50,074 bases of DNA. Source: JAFTYO01 sp045613125 (GTDB lineage: Bacteria; Pseudomonadota; Alphaproteobacteria; RF32; CAG-239). This document shows positions 27,111 to 36,757 of this stretch, in pieces. Made by a program: the position numbers and the translations under genes. The stretch spans positions 1 to 50,074 of the forward strand of contig JAZLAM010000014.1 in the NCBI GenBank assembly GCA_045613125.1, written 5' to 3'. A model generated the notes under the pieces. It worked only from the letters and a program-made list of their open reading frames with translations. It was not told the DNA's origin and searched no databases. Numbering within the stretch: the first letter of the stretch is position 1; each line of letters starts with the position of its first letter.

Positions 27111-29351
27111 TTAAATTTTTTCGTGGAAAGTTCTGGAAATAACATCCAATTGTTGTTCACGAGTTAATTTAATGAAGTTTACGGCATATCCGGAAACACG
27201 AATTGTAAGTTGCGGATATTCTTCCGGATGTTCCATAGCATCTTGCAATGTTTCACGATTTAAAACGTTAACATTGATATGTTGACCATCATTACCGCAA
27301 TAGCCGTCTAACAAACTAACCAAGTTATCAACTTGGATATCACGTGTTTTACCTAAAGAGTTAGGAATAATGGTAAATGTATTTGATATACCATCTTGTG
27401 CATGTTGGAACGGCAATTTAGCAACTGAGCATAAAGATGCAACAGCACCGTTTGTATCACGTCCGTGAAGTGGGTTTGCACCAGGTGCAAAAGGAACGCC
27501 AGCTTTACGTCCGTCAGGTGTAGAACCTGTTTTCTTACCGTATACAACGTTTGATGTAATGGTCAAAACGGATTGTGTCGGAACTGCATTACGATAAATC
27601 GGCAAGCGACGGATTTTATCCATAAATTGTTTAACAACTCTTCTGGCAATTTCATCAACTCTTTCATCGTTGTTACCATATTTAGGATAATCGCCCTCAA
27701 TTTCAAAATCAGTAGCCAAACCTCTTTCATCACGAATAATTTTAACTTTTGCATGTTTAACTGCAGAAAGAGAGTCTACAACAATTGAGAAACCGGCAAT
27801 ACCGCAACCTAATGTTCTTACAACTTCTTTATCATGTAAAGCCATCATAGATTTTTCGTAAGAATATTTATCATGCATATAGTGAATAATGTTCAATGCA
27901 TTTACATATGTTTCGGCAAGCCAATCCATCATCTTGTCAAATTTGCGTTCTAATTCTGCACTGTCTAAATATTCTGATGTAATCGGTGCAAATTCAGGTC
28001 CGATTTGTTCACCTGATTTTTCATCTTTACCACCATTGATTGCATAAAGCAATGCTTTAGCAAGGTTTGCACGAGCTCCGAAGAATTGCATTTGTTTACC
28101 GATTCTCATTGGAGATACACAACAAGCAATACCATAATCATCACCAAAGAAACCACGCATCAAATCATCATTTTCATATTGGATTGATGATGTATCGATA
28201 GAAACTTTAGCACAGAATTTTTTGAAAGCTTCCGGTAAATGGTTAGACCACAAAACAGTTAAGTTCGGTTCCGGAGCAGGTCCTAAGTTGTACAATGTAT
28301 GCAAAATTCTGAAAGAGTTTTTGGTAACCAAAGTTCTTCCGTCGATTCCCATACCACCGATAGATTCTGTTACCCATACCGGGTCACCGGAGAACAATTC
28401 GTTATATTCCGGAGTTCTTAAGAAACGAACCATACGCAATTTGATAACCAAATCATCCATCATTTCTTGAGCTTCAGCTTCTGTGATAACACCATTTCTG
28501 ATATCACGTTCAATATAAATATCTAAGAATGTAGAAATACGACCCAAAGACATAGCTGCACCGTTTTGGTCTTTAATGGCAGCTAAATAACCTAAATATG
28601 TCCATTGAATGGCTTCTCTTGCATTTTCAGCAGGTCTTGAAATGTCTAATCCATAACTTGCAGCCATTGTCTTCATATCTTTTAATGCTCTGATTTGTTC
28701 AGCTAATTCTTCACGTTCACGAATAACTGTTTCTGTCATGCTTGATAAATTTGACATATTTTTTTGATCATTTTTATCTTCAATCAATCTGTCAATACCA
28801 TACAAAGCAATACGGCGATAGTCACCGATAATACGACCACGTCCGTAAGCATCAGGAAGTCCGGTTACGATACCGCTCTTACGACAAGCCCTGATATCAG
28901 GAGTATAAGCATCAAAAACACCATCATTGTGAGTTTTGCGATATGTAGTGAAAACTTCAGTCAATTTCGGATCTAAAGCCAAATTGTATGCTTGGCAAGA
29001 ACCTTCAACCATACGATAACCGCCATAAGGCATCAAAGCACGTTTTAACGGTTTGTCTGTTTGTAAACCGACAATGATTTCATTTTCTTGATCAATATAT
29101 CCGGCGCCATGTGATGTAATTGAAGATACAACAGAAGTATCTGCATCTAACAAACCATTGTTAGCACGTTCTTGCTTCATCAAGTCGGCAACAGTTTCCC
29201 ACATTTTCTTTGTACGATTCGTAGCCGGTGCCAAGAACGAGTCATCACCTTCATACGGAGTGTAGTTTAATGTAATAAAATCGCGAACATTAACTTCGTT
29301 CTGCCATTTATTAGTTTTGAAGCCTTCCCAGGCCTTAATTGGATTATCCAT
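27111..29351 (-). CDS. pflB: Pyruvate formate-lyase
   Basis: PflB cleaves pyruvate with CoA to acetyl-CoA and formate in anaerobic cells. The 746-residue sequence has the catalytic Cys pair (Cys410-Cys411 in YGIACCVSPM) and the radical-bearing Gly721 in RVSGYAVNF near the C-terminus. These separate it from glycerol dehydratase-like glycyl-radical enzymes. The start is the ATG at 29351, preceded by AAGGA; the frame stays open upstream to 29459 but lacks support. The enzyme is oxygen-sensitive once activated, pointing to low-oxygen life. No clear FNR box is seen upstream. Confidence 0.97.
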   Translation of the reverse strand: MDNPIKAWEGFKTNKWQNEVNVRDFITLNYTPYEGDDSFLAPATNRTKKMWETVADLMKQERANNGLLDADTSVVSSITSHGAGYIDQENEIIVGLQTDKPLKRALMPYGGYRMVEGSCQAYNLALDPKLTEVFTTYRKTHNDGVFDAYTPDIRACRKSGIVTGLPDAYGRGRIIGDYRRIALYGIDRLIEDKNDQKNMSNLSSMTETVIREREELAEQIRALKDMKTMAASYGLDISRPAENAREAIQWTYLGYLAAIKDQNGAAMSLGRISTFLDIYIERDIRNGVITEAEAQEMMDDLVIKLRMVRFLRTPEYNELFSGDPVWVTESIGGMGIDGRTLVTKNSFRILHTLYNLGPAPEPNLTVLWSNHLPEAFKKFCAKVSIDTSSIQYENDDLMRGFFGDDYGIACCVSPMRIGKQMQFFGARANLAKALLYAINGGKDEKSGEQIGPEFAPITSEYLDSAELERKFDKMMDWLAETYVNALNIIHYMHDKYSYEKSMMALHDKEVVRTLGCGIAGFSIVVDSLSAVKHAKVKIIRDERGLATDFEIEGDYPKYGNNDERVDEIARRVVKQFMDKIRRLPIYRNAVPTQSVLTITSNVVYGKKTGSTPDGRKAGVPFAPGANPLHGRDTNGAVASLCSVAKLPFQHAQDGISNTFTIIPNSLGKTRDIQVDNLVSLLDGYCGNDGQHINVNVLNRETLQDAMEHPEEYPQLTIRVSGYAVNFIKLTREQQLDVISRTFHEKI

Positions 29352-29571
29352 TATAACACATCCTTTTTTACAGTTAATACAAACACTTAAAGACAAAAAC
29401 ATATTCGTTTTGCAAGACCATATTTTTATCTCTTTTAATTTTCGCGCATAATATAGCACAAAACATTTTATTTATCTAGTAAAAAAACATATTTTTTTAT
29501 ATATTTTTACATACTATTTCAGATTAGTTTTTTATGAAAAAATATAACAAAATATAATATTGTCGTCCCTT

Positions 29572-29695
29572 GATTCCGTCAGGAAAAATAAAAAAGTCGT
29601 CCCTCGTTTCTGCCAAGAAACGTCAAGGGACCTTCCGATTAACTAATTTGAAGATCGCTAAACGATTGCTTATCGCAATCGAGCGATGACAATTC
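29572..29695 (-). repeat. Dispersed palindromic repeat, copy A (inverted relative to copies B and C)
   Basis: Bases 29601-29659 are the exact reverse complement of 49596-49654 and nearly that of 49831-49889. The conserved core holds an imperfect hairpin (CGTTTCT/AGAAACG). The flank to about 29695 is related to, but more diverged from, the left part of copies B and C. A degenerate half-copy lies at 29572-29594. Nothing else gene-like is seen in the 29352-29761 gap apart from this repeat and an ACCAAAAC/GTTTTGGT hairpin near 29713-29733. Confidence 0.85.
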
Positions 29696-29761
29696 TAGTT
29701 TATGTCATGCTACCAAAACGTTAAGTTTTGGTCCAAGCATCTTCTGATTTTTTTAATTATT

Positions 29762-31885
29762 TTATCTTATGCTTTTTACAGCATTAACATTTCGTTGATA
29801 ATCCGGTAAGTTTTCCAAATCTTCCAAATCCACCGGCAACCTCAATCTCCAATTAGGATATTGATCTCTATCTGTGCCGGGAAGATTTTGCAATTTATCC
29901 ACCCCCATAATATCTTCTAACTGCAACATAACAACCTTACTCGGCGCTTTTGCGACCAGTTTATGAACAGCTTCAACAATCCCTTCCGGATATCCTTCTC
30001 CATACAAATAATTTGCTTTTCTCAAATTATCTTCCGGCCAAACCTGATTAAAATCAAGCGCATCAAGAAGCATAAATCTGTCTCTTTCACGACGTTTATA
30101 AGCGTTAAACCTGTCTTCATCTGTTGATAAGCCTAAGTTTCTCATCAGCTCAATATCATAACCGAACCACCACATTTTTAATGGTGTCATATCATGTGTA
30201 CCAACCGAAACAAAAGCATCTTTAGGATAATCTCTTGACATCTTAAAATCTCCCTCGCCTCCGTTCCAACGTTCAGCCCACAATACACTAATGGCATATA
30301 AATTATTTTCTCTTAATTTTTCTAAAAATCCGTCAGGAACGTTGCCGATACTTTCACCAACAATAGCACACTTATGTAAATGGCTTTCAAGAGCCAGTAG
30401 GGATAACATATCATCAAAATTATAATGTATATATGTTCCTTCATTTTTGTTATCAGGTATCATAAACAAACGCATCAAACCCATAACGTGGTCAATTCTT
30501 AAAGCACCGGCATATGTCATATTGGCACGCAAAATTTTAAGATACGGTTCATAAGCTCTGTTTTTTAACTCAAACGGATTAAAAGCACCCAAACACCACT
30601 TTTGACCTGTTGTGAAAAATGCATCAGGTGGAGCTCCGGCACCTGCCTTATCTACAAACACATACCTATCAGCCCACAGCTCTGCACTATCTTTGCAAAC
30701 ACCAACCGGTAAATCTCTGTATAAACCGACTTTCAATCCCAAATTCTTAATTTCTTCATAAACTTCTTTTAATTGTCTGTCTGCTTCAAATTGCATAAAC
30801 TTAAAGAACTCAATTTCTTTAATATGCGACTTTTTAAATTCGGCAACTTTAAGCGAGTTTGGATTTTGCAAATCTTTATCCCAAGCGCACCATCCACCCC
30901 AAATTGTTTTAGATTGCTTACTATACAAAGCCTGAAAAGTTGCTAAGGTATCTAAATTCCATCCTTTTTCATTTTTAAAATTTTCAAACTCTTTTACATA
31001 TTTTTTATGAGTACTGATTTTTTCAAAAAGTTCAGCTAAAACTTTAGCTTTTAAACCGTATACTTTTGTATAATCTATTATGTCTCCTTGCTTTGCTTCC
31101 GCTATTTCTTTTTTATATTTTGCTTTCATCTTTGCGTCAAAACCAACCACTTTTTCAACATCAATATAAATCGGGTTTAGAAACAATCTGCTAATAGAAG
31201 AATACGGGCTTGCATTTTCCGGAAAATCATGAAACAACACATTGAGTGGATTAAGGCCTATCACATCAGCGCCTGTTTTTTTGCACATTTTAGCAAAATT
31301 TTTCAAATCGCTAAAATCACCCACGCCCCAATTGTGTTTACTTCTTAGAGCATAAAGCTGTAAACTATAGCCCCAAAGTTTTGCACTTTCTATATCTTCA
31401 TTAGTATAACATTTTTCAGGTACCACCGCCATAATGCTTTTATAAGTCTTTTTGCCTTGATTAAGTTCCAAATTATAATAACCTATATCCGGCAATTTTT
31501 TTATTGTGACACAAATTTTTTTATAAATGTAACGGCCGATTGTTTTTTCTTCGGCTATATAATAATCAAACTCTAAATTTTCTTTTTTACCGTTTTGTTC
31601 AATCTGTAACGATAAGTTATCAATGCTTGTTAAATTTGCAAAAAATTTCGGATTATTATTTTTTACAATAACAATATTATCCAAAACATTTTTGAACTTT
31701 GCATCATCAAATTTTTTAATGGATTGTTCTATCTTCTTTTCATCTTTAGCATCAAAACCTAATTGTGTGCAAAAAAACTTTATTATATCATCGCTCACAT
31801 TATATGTTTTTTTACTTAAACCGGCATCAGAAAACACACGAGCAACACCAAGTTTATCTGCCAATTCATACAACTTATTTTCCAT
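29762..31885 (-). CDS. malQ: 4-alpha-glucanotransferase (amylomaltase, GH77)
   Basis: MalQ transfers maltooligosaccharide segments between alpha-1,4-glucans. The 707-residue protein has an N-terminal domain of about 160 residues and a GH77 barrel. The catalytic residues are Asp465 in LRIDHVMG, Glu511 in VGESIG and Asp565 in GTHDM. GAPPDAFFTTGQKW is the family's active-site loop. It is the last gene of glgB-glgX-malQ, 12 bases after glgX. It probably recycles the linear oligosaccharides released by debranching. Confidence 0.95.
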   Translation of the reverse strand: MENKLYELADKLGVARVFSDAGLSKKTYNVSDDIIKFFCTQLGFDAKDEKKIEQSIKKFDDAKFKNVLDNIVIVKNNNPKFFANLTSIDNLSLQIEQNGKKENLEFDYYIAEEKTIGRYIYKKICVTIKKLPDIGYYNLELNQGKKTYKSIMAVVPEKCYTNEDIESAKLWGYSLQLYALRSKHNWGVGDFSDLKNFAKMCKKTGADVIGLNPLNVLFHDFPENASPYSSISRLFLNPIYIDVEKVVGFDAKMKAKYKKEIAEAKQGDIIDYTKVYGLKAKVLAELFEKISTHKKYVKEFENFKNEKGWNLDTLATFQALYSKQSKTIWGGWCAWDKDLQNPNSLKVAEFKKSHIKEIEFFKFMQFEADRQLKEVYEEIKNLGLKVGLYRDLPVGVCKDSAELWADRYVFVDKAGAGAPPDAFFTTGQKWCLGAFNPFELKNRAYEPYLKILRANMTYAGALRIDHVMGLMRLFMIPDNKNEGTYIHYNFDDMLSLLALESHLHKCAIVGESIGNVPDGFLEKLRENNLYAISVLWAERWNGGEGDFKMSRDYPKDAFVSVGTHDMTPLKMWWFGYDIELMRNLGLSTDEDRFNAYKRRERDRFMLLDALDFNQVWPEDNLRKANYLYGEGYPEGIVEAVHKLVAKAPSKVVMLQLEDIMGVDKLQNLPGTDRDQYPNWRLRLPVDLEDLENLPDYQRNVNAVKSIR

Positions 31886-31897
31886 AAAACTTCCCCA

Positions 31898-33967
31898 TTA
31901 AATATTGATTTCTATTGCCAAAACCGACCACGCCGGAACATCAATTGTTTTAGAACTTCCTAATTTTACATCATCGCCCAAACTTGCCGAACTGTCTAAA
32001 ACAAGTTTCCATTTTTTTGCTTTTTTCACATTCGGAAGTTTCCACTTTTTATCCGTATCTTCAGCATTAAAGATTGTAAGCAATAGCCCATTTTCGGAAT
32101 ATGCCAAATATGAAACAGATTTTTTCTTACCGTTATTCCAATCGGAGCCGACAAATTCTGTTCCTTTTTCATTGTACCAAGCCAAATCTTTAAACTCGCT
32201 TTTTTCAATTTTCTGACCGGTAAAAAAGTGCTTATTTTTAAACACGGATAACCGTTTACGCAACTTTATCAGCTTACGAACATAACGCACAAAATTGCGC
32301 TCATTTTTACCGATTGCTTGCCAAACAATCCAACTGATGACATTATCCTGACAATACGGATTATTATTTCCGAATTGTGTATTTAAAAACTCATCACCGG
32401 CAAGCATCATCGGTGTACCAAAAGACAAAAGCAATGTTGCCATCAAAGCTCTTGCTCTTAAATTACGGTTTTGTATTACATCTTGCTTATTTGAAAAACC
32501 TTCAACTCCCGAATTCCAACTCCAGTTATTATCACTGCCATCACGATTATTTTCGCCGTTTGCCATGTTATGTTTAGAATTATAACTGACCAAATCATTC
32601 AAATTAAAACCATCATGAGCCGTAATAAAGTTAACACTGCTCCACATATTTCTGTTATTATAACCGAAAATATCACTTGAACCGGCAACTCGGCTGGCAA
32701 ACTCACCAATCTGACGCTCATCTCCACGCCAAAAACGTCTGACAACGTCCCTAAATCTATCGTTCCATTCTGCCCATCCAGGAGGAAATGCCCCAATCTG
32801 ATATCCTCCCATGCTGGCGTCCCATGGTTCGGCAATTATTTTTACATTTCTTAGAACCTCATCTTGTCTGATGGCATTTAAAAAGCAACTGTCATATTTG
32901 AAAACAGTTTTAACCCTGCTTAATGATGCCGCCAAATCAAGTCTGAAACCATCTACATGCATTTTTTGTACCCAATAACGCATTGAATCTGTCACAAGCA
33001 TCAAAGCATACGGATTTTCTACATTGAACGAAGCTCCACATCCTGTACTGTCATAATAAAAGCGCTTATTGGTTTTATCTAAAACATAATAACTTTCATT
33101 ATCAATTCCTCGATAGCAAAGCGTCGGACCGAGTTGATTTCCCTCTCCTGTATGATTATACACTACATCTAAAATAACCTCCAAATTATTTTTATGAAGT
33201 GCTTTTACCATATCCTTAAAATCATCAATTTTTTCGCCAAACAAATATGCATTGTCAGGGGCAAAAAAACTTAAAGACTCATAACCCCAATAATTAATTT
33301 GTTCTTTTCCGGTTTTATGCCCAAAAAAAGCATGAACAGGTTGCAATTCAACCGCCGTAATTCCGAGCCATTTGAAATAGTTGGTAATAGGCATTGAACC
33401 TATGGCTTTGAACTTTCCTTTATGTGCATCTTCAATTTTCGGATATAACGAAGTATACCCTTTGACATGCATTTCATAAATTATACTCTGACTGAAATCA
33501 TGATTCGGACGAACATCTTCTTCCCAATCATAATTTTCATCTACAACAACTGACTTCGGCACATAAGGTGCACTATCTAAGTTAGAAAACGATAAATCTT
33601 GTTGTGGACTGTCTATATCATAACCGAAAATAGCCTTATGCCAAATAAGTTTACCGGTCAATTTTTTTGCATACGGATCCATAAGCAATTTATTCGGATT
33701 AAAACGTTTTCCTTCAAGTGGCTTATATTCACCATAAACCCTATAGCCGTAAACCTGCCCCGGCTTCACATTTTCTACATAAATATGCCAAATGTTATGA
33801 TCATTTTCATTAATTTCAATTTGAGATATTTCTTCTGTTCCACTTTCATCAAACAAACACAAAACAACCTTTGTTGCATTTGCAGAAAAAATGGAAAAAT
33901 TAGTCCCTTTGCCATCATAACTTGAACCTAACGGAAACGGTTTACCCCGACTAACTTTTAATATCAT
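31898..33967 (-). CDS. glgX: Glycogen debranching enzyme GlgX (isoamylase type)
   Basis: GlgX hydrolyses alpha-1,6 branches in trimmed glycogen. The 689-residue protein has an N-terminal CBM48 domain (GSSYDGKGTNFSIFSANA), then a GH13 barrel with DVVYNHTGEGN, nucleophile Asp344 (GFRLDLAA), acid/base Glu380 (IIAEPWD) and Asp452 (TAHDGF). PPGWAEWNDRFRD is typical of GlgX. It lies 10 bases after glgB and 12 before malQ. Confidence 0.95.
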   Translation of the reverse strand: MILKVSRGKPFPLGSSYDGKGTNFSIFSANATKVVLCLFDESGTEEISQIEINENDHNIWHIYVENVKPGQVYGYRVYGEYKPLEGKRFNPNKLLMDPYAKKLTGKLIWHKAIFGYDIDSPQQDLSFSNLDSAPYVPKSVVVDENYDWEEDVRPNHDFSQSIIYEMHVKGYTSLYPKIEDAHKGKFKAIGSMPITNYFKWLGITAVELQPVHAFFGHKTGKEQINYWGYESLSFFAPDNAYLFGEKIDDFKDMVKALHKNNLEVILDVVYNHTGEGNQLGPTLCYRGIDNESYYVLDKTNKRFYYDSTGCGASFNVENPYALMLVTDSMRYWVQKMHVDGFRLDLAASLSRVKTVFKYDSCFLNAIRQDEVLRNVKIIAEPWDASMGGYQIGAFPPGWAEWNDRFRDVVRRFWRGDERQIGEFASRVAGSSDIFGYNNRNMWSSVNFITAHDGFNLNDLVSYNSKHNMANGENNRDGSDNNWSWNSGVEGFSNKQDVIQNRNLRARALMATLLLSFGTPMMLAGDEFLNTQFGNNNPYCQDNVISWIVWQAIGKNERNFVRYVRKLIKLRKRLSVFKNKHFFTGQKIEKSEFKDLAWYNEKGTEFVGSDWNNGKKKSVSYLAYSENGLLLTIFNAEDTDKKWKLPNVKKAKKWKLVLDSSASLGDDVKLGSSKTIDVPAWSVLAIEINI

Positions 33968-33977
33968 ACATCACCTT

Positions 33978-36176
33978 TTATCTGATTGGTTTAATCACAA
34001 TTGTAGAAAGTGGAGGAACAGTGATGCTAATAGAAAACGGTTTCATATTCCAACCTTGATATTCTACATTTATCAAGCCTTCATTTTTAACTCCGCTACC
34101 CCAATAGTTTTTATCATCACTGTTAAAAATTTCTTGATATCTGCATGCTTCATTTACCCCAATACGATAATTATGACGAACTACAGGTGTGAAATTGCAA
34201 ATCACAATCAAATAATCGTCCGGATTATGACCTTTACGCATAAAGGAAATAACGCTATCATCACAATTTGAATGTTCAATCCATTCAAAACCTTTATAAT
34301 CAAAATCTTCTTCAAATAAAGGTGTGTTTCCTTTATACATCAAATTTAAATCACGTACACAATTTTGCATACCTTTATACATAGGATATTCAAGCAAATG
34401 CCAACGCAAACTTTCTGCTTCGGTCCATTCTCTATCCTGAGCAAATTCATTACCCATAAACAAAAGTTTTTTACCCGGATGTGTCCACATAAAGCCATAA
34501 TAGGCCCTTAAACTTGCAAATTTTTGCCATTCATCACCCGGCATTTTTCCAAGCATAGATCCCTTACCATGCACAACTTCATCATGAGATATCGGCAATA
34601 TAAAGTTTTCATTAAAAGCATATAACAAACCGAATGTCAAAAGCCCGTGATGATATTTTCTGTGTATAGGTTCATGTGCGATATATCTTAAAGTATCATT
34701 CATCCAACCCATATTCCATTTATATCCGAAACCAAGTCCTCCCATCGTTGTCGGACGAGAAACAAGTGGCCAAGCTGTCGATTCTTCAGCACAAGTTACA
34801 GCACCTTTTGTTTCACCATATACAAGCTCATTCATTTTTCTGATAAAAGAAATTGCTTCCAGATTTTCATTTCCGCCATATTGGTTAGGTATCCACTCTC
34901 CGTCTTTTCTGGAATAATCCAAATATAACATAGAGGCAACGGCATCAACTCTTAAACCATCAATATGATATTCTTTAAGCCAATATAAAGCGCTGGCACA
35001 TAATACGTTACAAACTTCCGTTCTTCCATAGTTATAAATTTTTGTTCCCCAATCTTTATGTTCACCTTTTCTGGGGTCTGCATGTTCATATAAACATGTT
35101 CCATCAAACTCAACCAAGCCATGAGCATCTTTGGGAAAGTGCGCTGGCACCCAATCCATAATTACACCAATACCGGCTTGATGAAATCTGTCTATCATAT
35201 ACCTAAAATCATCAGGGGTACCGAAACGAGATGTCGGAGCAAAAAGGCCTGTCACCTGATATCCCCAAGAAGCATCTAATGGATGTTCACATAACGGTAA
35301 AAATTCCACATGCGTAAATCCCATATTTGAAACATATGGCACCAGCCAATCGGCAAACTCTCTATAAGTTAAATATTCTTCGCCTTTCTCACCTTTTCGA
35401 CGCCAAGAACCTAAATGAACTTCATAAATACTCATCGGTTTATCAAAACTGTTATAAGCTTGGCGATAGTTCATCCATTCGGCATCATTCCAATTATACT
35501 TGTTTATATCATAAACGATGGAAGCTGTTTTAGGTCTTTTTTCAGCATAAAACCCCATCGGATCGGCTTTACATAAAATATAATCTTGAGTTGTTTTAAT
35601 TTCAAATTTATAAACTTCTCCCTCAATAAGCCCCGGAATAAATATATCCCAAATTCCACATGTCGGGTGTTTACGCATCACATTAACTCTACCATCCCAA
35701 TTATTAAAGTTACCCACAACCGAAACACGTTTTGCATTCGGCGCCCAAACAGCAAATGCGACACCTTTTATGCCATCTATTTCTAAAACATGTGCTCCTA
35801 ATTTTTTATATATATCATGATGATTACCTTCAGAAAAAAGATACATATCTATATCACCTATTGTAGGTTCAAAACGATATACATCTTCAACGATATACAC
35901 AGCCCCTAAATCATTTGTTATCCTGAAACGATATTTAAAATTTTGCTTTTTACCGAGATTAATTTGATAAAAACCTCTATCATCCAAACGTAACATTTCA
36001 CCAATAAATTTATTTTCATAATCCAGCAACTCCACCTTTTGAGAATTGGGTTGATAAGTTCTGATAAAAATCTCCTTAGATCCTTTATCTCTATGGATTC
36101 CGAGCACTGCGAAAATATTTGAATGGTTGCCATCAATAATAGCATTCATCTCATCTTGTGATAACAAATTTTTCAT
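33978..36176 (-). CDS. glgB: 1,4-alpha-glucan branching enzyme GlgB
   Basis: GlgB makes alpha-1,6 branches in glycogen. The 732-residue protein has two N-terminal carbohydrate-binding modules (one with NIFAVLGIH, one with VGNFNNWDGR) and a GH13 barrel with nucleophile Asp411 (DGLRVDAV), Glu464 (CAEEST) and Asp532 (SHDEVVHGKGSM). The ATG at 36176 is chosen because a perfect GGAGGT lies just upstream; the in-frame start at 36233 lacks one. It heads glgB-glgX-malQ. glgA, glgC and glgP are not in the window. Confidence 0.96.
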   Translation of the reverse strand: MKNLLSQDEMNAIIDGNHSNIFAVLGIHRDKGSKEIFIRTYQPNSQKVELLDYENKFIGEMLRLDDRGFYQINLGKKQNFKYRFRITNDLGAVYIVEDVYRFEPTIGDIDMYLFSEGNHHDIYKKLGAHVLEIDGIKGVAFAVWAPNAKRVSVVGNFNNWDGRVNVMRKHPTCGIWDIFIPGLIEGEVYKFEIKTTQDYILCKADPMGFYAEKRPKTASIVYDINKYNWNDAEWMNYRQAYNSFDKPMSIYEVHLGSWRRKGEKGEEYLTYREFADWLVPYVSNMGFTHVEFLPLCEHPLDASWGYQVTGLFAPTSRFGTPDDFRYMIDRFHQAGIGVIMDWVPAHFPKDAHGLVEFDGTCLYEHADPRKGEHKDWGTKIYNYGRTEVCNVLCASALYWLKEYHIDGLRVDAVASMLYLDYSRKDGEWIPNQYGGNENLEAISFIRKMNELVYGETKGAVTCAEESTAWPLVSRPTTMGGLGFGYKWNMGWMNDTLRYIAHEPIHRKYHHGLLTFGLLYAFNENFILPISHDEVVHGKGSMLGKMPGDEWQKFASLRAYYGFMWTHPGKKLLFMGNEFAQDREWTEAESLRWHLLEYPMYKGMQNCVRDLNLMYKGNTPLFEEDFDYKGFEWIEHSNCDDSVISFMRKGHNPDDYLIVICNFTPVVRHNYRIGVNEACRYQEIFNSDDKNYWGSGVKNEGLINVEYQGWNMKPFSISITVPPLSTIVIKPIR

Positions 36177-36243
36177 TAGACCTCCATGAAAATAACGAGT
36201 CAAAATAATATCAATTTTTTTGACATTCAACATCTGATTTATA

Positions 36244-36272
36244 TCTATAAATGCATATCATTTTAAATGCAA
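36244..36272 (-). promoter_or_regulatory. Possible promoter for glgB operon
   Basis: On the minus strand TTGCAT (36267-36272) and TATAGA (36244-36249) are separated by 17 bases, about 68 bases before the glgB ATG. Both boxes are weak matches. Confidence 0.35.
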
Positions 36273-36305
36273 GAAAATATCTTGAGATTTTAAAACAATT
36301 AAATA

Positions 36306-36334
36306 TTGACGCATAAAATTTTAGTATATATATT
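36306..36334 (+). promoter_or_regulatory. Promoter for the DUF2934-like gene
   Basis: TTGACG (36306-36311) and TATATT (36329-36334) with a 17-base spacer form a good sigma70 promoter, 38 bases before the ATG at 36372. Confidence 0.65.
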
Positions 36335-36371
36335 GAGAGCGTAACTTAATTTTTATATGGAGTATATAACT

Positions 36372-36611
36372 ATGTCAAATTGTAATGAAAATTACATTAG
36401 AGAGGCAGCTTACTACTTATGGCAAAACGCCGGTTGCCCTAGCGGACAAGACGAAAAATTTTGGTCTATGGCTATAGAACAGTTTTCAAATTGCTCTTGT
36501 TCAAAATCAACATCTAAAAAATCTTGTTGCAAAAAATCTTGTGCTTCAAGCTCTACTTCTACTAAGAAGTCAACAGCTTCAAAAAGCACAAAAACAAGTA
36601 GCAAAAAATAA
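36372..36611 (+). CDS. DUF2934-like small protein with Cys/Lys/Ser-rich tail
   Basis: The 79-residue product starts MSNCNENYIREAAYYLWQ and continues with GCPSGQDEKFWSMAIEQF, which fits the short helical DUF2934 pattern (IRExAYxLWExxGxPxGxxxxxWxxAE). Residues 38-79 are a low-complexity tail of Ser, Lys, Thr and six Cys. The Cys pairs could bind metal or form disulfides, but no function is known. The ATG at 36372 is preferred over 36357, because GGAG overlaps the earlier ATG and sits well for the later one. A strong promoter and terminator make it a single-gene, probably well-expressed unit. Confidence 0.75.
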   Translation: MSNCNENYIREAAYYLWQNAGCPSGQDEKFWSMAIEQFSNCSCSKSTSKKSCCKKSCASSSTSTKKSTASKSTKTSSKK

Positions 36612-36629
36612 TATATTTATGCACAAAAA

Positions 36630-36665
36630 AACACCTTTTTCTAATCTTGAAAAAGGTGTTTTTTT
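36630..36665 (+). terminator. Strong intrinsic terminator after the DUF2934-like gene
   Basis: A perfect 12-bp stem (36630-36641 with 36649-36660, AACACCTTTTTC/GAAAAAGGTGTT) with a 7-nt loop is followed by TTTTT. Confidence 0.9.
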
Positions 36666-36757
36666 ACTTTTTTTCTCCACAAAATCCACACCTAATGCTT
36701 GCAAAAAAAAAAATAAACCTATAATGTGGCTAAACATCATTTTTAGGAGTTTTTTTG

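Noticed and set aside
29352..29459. 36-residue N-terminal extension of PflB
   Set aside because: The extension is unlike any PflB; the ATG at 29351 has AAGGA and gives the normal N-terminus.
29713..29733. Intrinsic terminator for malQ
   Set aside because: The ACCAAAAC/GTTTTGGT stem is not followed by a T-run on the minus strand, so it was not called as a terminator.
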